Shown: positions 35,201 to 40,987 of the stretch, piece after piece | Layout: each line of letters begins with the position of its first letter | Position numbering within the stretch: the first letter of the stretch is position 1 | NCBI GenBank assembly: GCA_028711065.1 | Contig: JAQTSY010000009.1 | Span: 1 to 40,987, forward strand | Direction: 5' to 3' | DNA length: 40,987 nucleotides | From: Minisyncoccota bacterium | Lineage (GTDB): Bacteria > Patescibacteriota > Minisyncoccia > Phycocordibacterales > JAQTLZ01 | The notes under the pieces: generated by a model | What the model was told of the DNA's origin: nothing | What the model saw: only the letters and a program-made list of their open reading frames with translations | The model's database searches: none | Translations under genes and position numbers: made by a program

Positions 35201-35737
35201 AAAAATCCACCACACGGTTTCTGAATAGGAAGCATCCATCGTACGATATGCATTCTCCATATCTATCCAACGTCCAAGCCGCGGAATAATTTTCTTCCAA
35301 TCATCTGCATACCGAAGCACTCCCTTTCGAGCGGTTTCGTTAAAAGTCTTGATGCCGAGTATTTCGATATCTTTTTTTGTTTTAAGTCCGAGCTCCTTTT
35401 CAACAATATTTTCCATCGGAAGCCCATGGCAATCCCATCCCCATCGGCGGGCAACACGCTTCCCTTTCATTGTCTGATAGCGAGGAATGGCATCTTTAAG
35501 AGTGCCAGTCAAAATGTGTCCGTAGTGTGGAAGTCCAGTTGCGAATGGAGGACCATCGTAAAAAACAAATTCTTCGAGGTGTTCCTTTCCAGTCTGACTT
35601 TTTTCAAAAATCTTGTTTTCCTGCCAAAAGCGAAGAACCTCCTCTTCACGAAGAGCGATAGCGCTCTTTTTCATACCAAGAGGAGTCTTCTTATGACCCA
35701 TCTCTTTTTCAGTCGTTTTCTCCTTATTTTCCTCCAC
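32237..35737 (-). CDS. ileS: isoleucyl-tRNA synthetase with inserted histidine-phosphatase domain
   Basis: GLPHYGHIL and KMSKS signatures; LVRHGEAESN...IVSHDTPM insert at about aa 512-705. Confidence 0.95.
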   Translation of the reverse strand: MEENKEKTTEKEMGHKKTPLGMKKSAIALREEEVLRFWQENKIFEKSQTGKEHLEEFVFYDGPPFATGLPHYGHILTGTLKDAIPRYQTMKGKRVARRWGWDCHGLPMENIVEKELGLKTKKDIEILGIKTFNETARKGVLRYADDWKKIIPRLGRWIDMENAYRTMDASYSETVWWIFKTLFDKKLIYKGFKSMHICPRCETTLSNFEVNQGYKDVTDISVTAEFELTEKPKTFILAWTTTPWTLPGNAALAINPKTEYVAVEGEEPGNTYILAKSRVETVFKSGYKILRKVEAKELLGKSYKPLFDYYVGAAKLENKENAWKIYAGDFVTTEDGTGVVHIAPAFGTDDYNLSRKENLPFIQHVGMDGKFKKEVTDFAGQLVKPKEDPQKTDIEIIKNLAHRGLLFAKEKIIHSYPHCWRCETPLLNYATSSWFVKVTEIKEKLVSENRKVNWVPEDLRDGRFGKWLEGAPDWAISRSRFWGAPLPVWECNKCEKREVIGSIEKLREKSSRKNNYFLVRHGEAESNLTGTVSCRPDDPYKLTEKGRKEVEATAKLLKKKKIDVIFVSDYVRTKETAEIIREALNISPDKVIIDIRLREDNIGVYQGKTWKEYQDEYPYLERFVKTPEGGETLAEVRKRSGDFLFDIDSRFSGKNILIVSHDTPMTLVVAAAGGWTKERILLGHERKTPEPFYFQPAELREISFSPYPHNDDYELDLHRPYIDEVTFPCDCCPGEMKRIPEVFDCWFESGSMPYGQFSYQGEALKDFNPKKSVGFPADFIAEGLDQTRGWFYSLIVLGVALFGKSPFKNVLVNGLVLAEDGRKMSKSLQNYPDPLDVVNVYGADALRFYLLSSPVTHAEDLNFTEKGVDEVMKKIIMRLENVLSFYELYKGGYNDVPKDPSTSHSLDQWVVSRLNELVFEVEKGMEAYELDRACRPLLGFVDDLSTWYLRRSRDRFKGDDTEDKMSALKSTQYVLFKLSKIIAPIMPFLSETIYGRVKGSGGKESVHLEMWPKKEKIDSKLLKEMEGVRNLVSLGLEARSKALIKVRQPLAKITVKAEKISPELVGLIKDELNVKEVIFDAKLSSNVLLDTTITPVLKEEGEYRELIRVIQDFRKEKKLQASDKVSLSLTAPKEILAIVKKFEAEIKKVCNITGFETREGEFELKL

Positions 35738-35783
35738 GATAGAGGCAATTTTAGCACAAGAGTAGCCTCTCTACGAGGCAAAG

Positions 35784-36233
35784 CTACTGTTCTTCTTCAA
35801 TCGAACCCACGAGCATCCCACGGAGAGTTTTTACACTGAAATACAGAGATACAAAGAAAAGAATCGCGATTATTTGATTAAACCAAAAATAGAGATCCAA
35901 TACTCTGTGATATGCAGCGTAATAAAAAAAGGCGATGAGCTCAAAGAACACAAGGCCAATAAAAGAGACGATGAAATCACCCCAAATACTCACGGTTTGC
36001 TTGGGATTCGTAAGCCCAGCGAAAAGATTGACTCCGAGAATCCCCAATATGATGAAAAAAGCGCTGAAATTGATTTTATCGGTAAAGATTGGCAGGCCAA
36101 TAATCATAATGATGCCTATGGCGAAAAGCGCTTGCCTTACGATGTCGCCATAGTAATGCGGACGAGCCGGATAATGAGGTGTCTCCGAGGGCAGTGATCT
36201 CTCCAAATCTTCTTTTTCGTAATCTCCTTCCAT
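35784..36233 (-). CDS. hypothetical membrane protein (about 4 TM)
   Basis: hydrophobic ORF. Confidence 0.7.
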   Translation of the reverse strand: MEGDYEKEDLERSLPSETPHYPARPHYYGDIVRQALFAIGIIMIIGLPIFTDKINFSAFFIILGILGVNLFAGLTNPKQTVSIWGDFIVSFIGLVFFELIAFFYYAAYHRVLDLYFWFNQIIAILFFVSLYFSVKTLRGMLVGSIEEEQ

Positions 36234-36279
36234 ACCTTAATAATAACAGTTTATGTTCTCGGAGCCAACCGCGCGATAC

Positions 36280-36858
36280 TTATCGAGAAACATCAATACC
36301 AAATATCTTGAGAGCATTGCGCACAAGCACAAGCGGCAGTCCGACGATGTTGTTGTAATCGCCTTCATATTTTTCCACAAAATCTTTCGCTCCGCTCTGT
36401 ATTGCATAGGCTCCGGCCATCTGCATTGGCTCTCCGCTTAGAACATATTTCTCGATCTCGGCAGGAGAAAGCGTTTTGAAAGTAACTTTTGATTCGCAGA
36501 CATCCGAAACGGACTTGCCTGTTTTTGTACTCATCACAGTAAAGCCGGTAAAAACTGAATGAGTTTTACCAGAAAGACGATTGAGCATTGCTATTGCTTC
36601 CTCGGGAGTCGAGGGCTTCCCCATTGCTTCGCCATCGAGGGCGACAACAGTATCAGCGCCAATAATAATTGCGTCGGGGTATTTGAAAGCCACCGCTTTT
36701 GCTTTTCCAATTGCGAGTTTTTCTGCAAGCTCACGTGGTGAAATTTTCGGATCGATAAACTCTTGAAAATCGCTTGGCACGACCTCAAATGGAATACCGA
36801 GCCTTCCTAAAATTTCTTTCCGGCGCGGGGAACCTGATGCGAGAATAATTTTTTTCAT
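36280..36858 (-). CDS. maf: Maf-like nucleotide pyrophosphatase
   Basis: MKKIILASGSPRRKEILGRLG, GADTVV. Confidence 0.94.
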   Translation of the reverse strand: MKKIILASGSPRRKEILGRLGIPFEVVPSDFQEFIDPKISPRELAEKLAIGKAKAVAFKYPDAIIIGADTVVALDGEAMGKPSTPEEAIAMLNRLSGKTHSVFTGFTVMSTKTGKSVSDVCESKVTFKTLSPAEIEKYVLSGEPMQMAGAYAIQSGAKDFVEKYEGDYNNIVGLPLVLVRNALKIFGIDVSR

Positions 36859-36859
36859 A

Positions 36860-38539
36860 TTACATCTTTTCCGGAACTTGTATGCCAAGCAAATTGAGAC
36901 CCTTGGTAAGAACTATTTTCACCGCGTGAGTCAAAGCGAGTCTGTAGGATACACCTGCGTCAGAATCGATAATTTTCGTATTTCCATAATATGAATTAAA
37001 AGCTCCCGCAAGCTCTATAAGATATGTCGCGATGTACTGCGGAGCATATTCTTTGAGAGAAAGCTCGACAATTTCGGGGAAACGATACAACATTTTTTCG
37101 ACAAGATTTATTTCTCCCTCTCCGTTTTTGGCGCTCGATTTCATTTTCATCTCGTTCGCTTTTTCCAGAACAGAATTTGCACGAACTGCAGTATATTGAA
37201 GATATGGACCCGAATCCCCTTCAAATGAGAGGGATTTGTCGAAATCAAAAATAATATCTTTACCCGGAGATTGGCGGAGGATCGAATACTTGATAGCTCC
37301 GATCGCCACTTTTTCGACAATTTCTTTTTTCTGACCAGCTGGGAGCTCGCGATCTTTCATTTTTTCTTCCACCAATTTCTCGACATCGGAAATCAAAGAT
37401 TCCGCAGAAAGAATTGTTCCCTTCCTCGAAGACATCTTGCCCGAGGGTAAACGAAGCATCCCGTGCGGAATGTGTTTTATCTTTCCAACATATTTTGGCC
37501 ACAAAAGTTCAATAACTCGCCTGACCACTTTGAAAAAATCTGTTTGCTCCGATGCTGTAACAGTAATGGAAAGATCGTAAGGAAACGCTTCTTTTTTGAG
37601 CTCGGCAAGACCCAATTCCTTTGCTTCGTAGGTTGGCAAACCTTCAGAATTGAGAAAGACACGAGTATGAAGATTGTGGGTCTCACCTTTGAAGACTACA
37701 GCTCCTTCGCTTTTTTCAAAAAGATCTTCTGGATTCTTCAGCACTATTTCTCGGCCAATTTTCCCCGCATCGCTTTCGAAGAAATGAAAATCAAAATGAC
37801 TGCCGAGCTTTTTGTAGAGTTCCTCAAAATGCTCGAGGGAAATTCTTTTCCCCTCTTCATACAGCGCTAGTATTTCCGGATCGCTTTTTTCATAAATGAT
37901 CTTATTTAGGGCAACAATTTCCTTTTTTGCGTGTTCGTCATCTTCGTAAGCAGTGTTCCCGAGCGCATATGCTTTGCCGAGTATTTGTATAGTAATTTTT
38001 TTCTCACCCATTTTTTGAATACCCCAAATTCCTTTTGCAACATGCATTCCAACATCTCCGTGATATGTCGCTCGTTTTATTTCGGCGCCAGATGTCTCTA
38101 CAACGCGCGAGATTGCCTCACCGATGGCGTTGTTCATCAAATGCCCGATGTGAAATTCCTTGAAAGGATTGGGTTGAGTGTATTCAACAAAGGTTTTCTG
38201 GCCTTTGAGAGAGCTGTTTTGGCCGAAATTTTGGCCTTCTGCCAAAATTTCGGCAGTTTGTCCCGCAAAAAACTCTTTCGAGAGATAAAAATTAATAAAC
38301 CCCGCTCCTGCAACCTCCACTCTGTGGATCTCTTTCGGAAGTTTTTTATTAAGTTCCCCCACAATTTTTTCCGCTAAAACCCGAGGATTTTCTTTTGAAT
38401 GTTTCGAAAGCGCAAGAGCAATATTCGTCGAATAATCCCCATGAGAAATTTCTGTCGGATGCTCGAAAGAAACGCTTTCTATTTCGATCGAAAGCGTCTT
38501 CAAAGCTTTTTTTACTAAAATCTCTAGCGTTTCTCTCAT
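36860..38539 (-). CDS. argS: arginyl-tRNA synthetase
   Basis: VEYTQPNPFKEFHIGHLMNNAIGEAISR; DALR-like C-terminus. Confidence 0.95.
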   Translation of the reverse strand: MRETLEILVKKALKTLSIEIESVSFEHPTEISHGDYSTNIALALSKHSKENPRVLAEKIVGELNKKLPKEIHRVEVAGAGFINFYLSKEFFAGQTAEILAEGQNFGQNSSLKGQKTFVEYTQPNPFKEFHIGHLMNNAIGEAISRVVETSGAEIKRATYHGDVGMHVAKGIWGIQKMGEKKITIQILGKAYALGNTAYEDDEHAKKEIVALNKIIYEKSDPEILALYEEGKRISLEHFEELYKKLGSHFDFHFFESDAGKIGREIVLKNPEDLFEKSEGAVVFKGETHNLHTRVFLNSEGLPTYEAKELGLAELKKEAFPYDLSITVTASEQTDFFKVVRRVIELLWPKYVGKIKHIPHGMLRLPSGKMSSRKGTILSAESLISDVEKLVEEKMKDRELPAGQKKEIVEKVAIGAIKYSILRQSPGKDIIFDFDKSLSFEGDSGPYLQYTAVRANSVLEKANEMKMKSSAKNGEGEINLVEKMLYRFPEIVELSLKEYAPQYIATYLIELAGAFNSYYGNTKIIDSDAGVSYRLALTHAVKIVLTKGLNLLGIQVPEKM

Positions 38540-39150
38540 TTCTTGTTCTTAAAATTCGCAGTCTTAAACCATTCATCCGCATTGATGTGCCAACCATGCA
38601 CATCCGCTTTCTGAATTTCATCCCAAAGTTTCTTCGCAGCTTGCGTATAGAGCCTCCCCCGAACAATTTTTCTGCTTATCGCGAGTTTCTCTCGGACAGT
38701 AGAGCCGCGCGCCTCCAATTCTTTAAGCTCAAGATCGACTTCCAAATTATCCGCATCTTTGACGATCTTCGATTCGATAGTTTTTCTCTCTTCATATTCT
38801 CTCAACACATCCGCATACAAGTCATTAAAAAGCGTGCCCTTAAATAAGTCGCGCGCCGCTCTTTCTTCATCTGCAGTCACATAGACTTTATGAACATACA
38901 TATGATCGCTGACCCGTGTTTCTGCCAAGTCATGGATGAGGGCCATTTTGAGAATTTTCTCTTCATTCTTCACCTTTTCTTTTCGCGCAATGAGAAGGGC
39001 GAGAAAAGCAACGCGGACTGTATGCTCGAGAACATTCCCGACACTAAGGCCAATATATTGCTTCCAAACACGTTCTATATTTCGAAGCGTGCCTATCTCA
39101 AAGAGAAATTGCAGGTCTCGAGAAGTGCTGTTTTTTGAGGATTTTGCCAT
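38536..39150 (-). CDS. HD-domain hydrolase
   Basis: ALIHDLAETRVSDHMY; overlaps argS start by 4 nt. Confidence 0.88.
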   Translation of the reverse strand: MAKSSKNSTSRDLQFLFEIGTLRNIERVWKQYIGLSVGNVLEHTVRVAFLALLIARKEKVKNEEKILKMALIHDLAETRVSDHMYVHKVYVTADEERAARDLFKGTLFNDLYADVLREYEERKTIESKIVKDADNLEVDLELKELEARGSTVREKLAISRKIVRGRLYTQAAKKLWDEIQKADVHGWHINADEWFKTANFKNKK

Positions 39151-39193
39151 GCGACCATCATACCGAATCGAGAAAGAAAAAGAAAACGAGGAC

Positions 39194-39856
39194 TTAGAGA
39201 AGAGCTATGATCTTCTTATGAATCGTCTCGGGTGAGAGAAGTTTCCCGTCTGCTACACATTCTATGATATGCCAGCCTTTTTTCTCTTTTGCGAAAGCAT
39301 GATAGACCTCAAAAACCTGGCTTTGATACATTTCATCCTCATCGTGTTGATCTTTGTCCCCCGCTTTCTTTAAATAGACTCGTTTCGGCTTTTGAGCATT
39401 GAGCCCGAGAGCAGTTTCCACTGGTACAGAGAGATAGAAAACAACATCCGGCTTGGGAACTCCAATTTCTCCGTATTCCGCTTTCTCAAGAAAATCGACA
39501 AACTTTTTACGTCGCGATGGCGGGAGTTTCGCAGATTGATAGGCGAGATTCGAGGGTGTGTAGCGATTACAAATCACATCTCCTTTCTCGAGTGCTTTTT
39601 CAATATCATTTTTTGCTGTTGCCCGATCAAGTACGAATGGGAGTGAGGAAAGAAAAGGAGACATATTTCGAAAGTCTCCGTACATTCCCTGAAGCGCTTC
39701 GCCGGTGAGCTTCCCAAACATCGAAGTTGTATAGCGAGGAAAATCAAAAAGTGTCACTTCTTTGCCAGCTTTTTGCAGAGCTTCGGTAAGGAGCTTAGTC
39801 TGAACAGCTTTCCCTGCCCCATCAAGCCCCTCTATAGCAATAAGTCTGCCTTTCAT
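39194..39856 (-). CDS. tmk: thymidylate kinase
   Basis: MKGRLIAIEGLDGAGKAVQTKLL. Confidence 0.9.
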   Translation of the reverse strand: MKGRLIAIEGLDGAGKAVQTKLLTEALQKAGKEVTLFDFPRYTTSMFGKLTGEALQGMYGDFRNMSPFLSSLPFVLDRATAKNDIEKALEKGDVICNRYTPSNLAYQSAKLPPSRRKKFVDFLEKAEYGEIGVPKPDVVFYLSVPVETALGLNAQKPKRVYLKKAGDKDQHDEDEMYQSQVFEVYHAFAKEKKGWHIIECVADGKLLSPETIHKKIIALL

Positions 39857-39860
39857 AAAT

Positions 39861-40985
39861 TTACACAAATTTATCAGGAATCGGAAACTTCTTTGCCAAT
39901 TTCATTATTTCTGTGTGAATTGCTTTCTTTTTCTTTTCGTCGCTTTTGTTTTTCAAAGTCTCGATAATAAGTTCCGCCACTCTTTCGCATTCTTTTTCTT
40001 TAAATCCTCGCGTAGTGATTGCTGGCGTGCCGAAGCGAATTCCTGACGGGTCCATTGGCTTTCTTGTATCCCCCGCGATCATATTCATATTGAGCGTAAT
40101 TCCCACTTCATCCAAGACCGTCTGTGCTTCCTTTCCAGACACTCCAAGCGAACCCCAGACATCCGCGAGAATTAAGTGATTTGAAGTGCCCCCAGTAATC
40201 ATTCTTATTTTTTCTCGCTTGAAAACCGCTTCCATCGCTTTAGCATTTTTGAGAATCTGCTCGGCATACTTTTTGAACGCGGGTTTCAATGCTTCACCAA
40301 ACGCTACTGCTTTTGCCGCAACAGTATGCATGTGTGGCCCGCCCTGAAGTCCTGGAAAAACGGATTTATCAATTTTCTTCGCCAGCTCTTCATTTTCGCG
40401 CACCAAAATTAAACCGCCACGAGGACCACGCAAAGTCTTATGAGTTGTAGAAGTCATCACATCAAAACCATAATCAAAAGGATTTTTCACTGCCTTGCCG
40501 GCGATAAGCCCGGCGATGTGAGCAATATCCATCACACACACTGCGCCGACTTCACGAGCAATCTCCACAAATTTCGCATAATCAAGCTCGCGCGGATATG
40601 CGGAATAGCCGGCAAGAATGACTTTTGGCTTTTCTCGAAGAGCGGTTTCTCGAAGACCTACGTAATCAATCTCTCCCGTCTCGATATTTTTCATCTGGTA
40701 GCGAACGAATTTGAAAATTTTGGAAATCGAAGTTACGGGGTGTCCGTGAGTAAGGTGTCCACCATGTGAGAGATCCATCCCCAAAATTGTGTCGCCCGGT
40801 GCCATGAGAGCAAAATAGAGGCCGATATTTGCCGGTGCACCAGAGTGTGTCTGGACGTTTGCATATTTTGCACCAAAAAGTTTGCACGCTCTTTCGATAG
40901 CAATTTTTTCTACAGTGTCAGTAAATTCCTGTCCGCCATAATATCTTCGCCCGATATATCCTTCAGAATATTTATTAGTGAACAC
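39861..40985 (-). CDS. glyA: serine hydroxymethyltransferase (5' end outside window)
   Basis: ANVQTHSGAPAN, DIAHIAGLIA, TSTTHKTLRGPRGG. Confidence 0.97.
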   Translation of the reverse strand: MFTNKYSEGYIGRRYYGGQEFTDTVEKIAIERACKLFGAKYANVQTHSGAPANIGLYFALMAPGDTILGMDLSHGGHLTHGHPVTSISKIFKFVRYQMKNIETGEIDYVGLRETALREKPKVILAGYSAYPRELDYAKFVEIAREVGAVCVMDIAHIAGLIAGKAVKNPFDYGFDVMTSTTHKTLRGPRGGLILVRENEELAKKIDKSVFPGLQGGPHMHTVAAKAVAFGEALKPAFKKYAEQILKNAKAMEAVFKREKIRMITGGTSNHLILADVWGSLGVSGKEAQTVLDEVGITLNMNMIAGDTRKPMDPSGIRFGTPAITTRGFKEKECERVAELIIETLKNKSDEKKKKAIHTEIMKLAKKFPIPDKFV

Positions 40986-40987
40986 AG

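Overview
The window looks like a compact, low-to-mid GC bacterial chromosome segment. Gene content and style suggest a Patescibacteria/CPR (Parcubacteria-like) genome; this is inference, with no phylogeny run. Recognisable housekeeping genes: rplL-rplJ, purM-like, ftsK/spoIIIE, recA, efp, rpsR-ssb-rpsF (no rplI next to them), tatD, metG, AI-2E-type permease, M16 peptidase, single-chain glyS, recO, ileS, maf, argS, HD hydrolase, tmk and glyA (truncated at the window edge). Accessory and secreted content: a 1084-aa beta-helix plus LCAT-like hydrolase fusion, a peptidoglycan-binding-domain surface protein with Cys repeats, and several orphan proteins. Main second-look items: (1) a complete histidine-phosphatase domain inserted inside IleRS; (2) a two-copy structured element with conserved blocks separated by hairpins of different sequence but kept pairing, once in the metG 5'UTR and once as an orphan flanked by 22-bp direct repeats; (3) a 165-bp element after efp bounded by perfect 25-bp inverted repeats with nested hairpins; (4) a dense array of TGTCCTTTAT decamers in and upstream of a winged-helix-like gene; (5) a dispersed 24-32 bp AT-rich repeat that forms an inverted pair upstream of rplJ. 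No tRNA, rRNA, CRISPR array or transposase was recognised.
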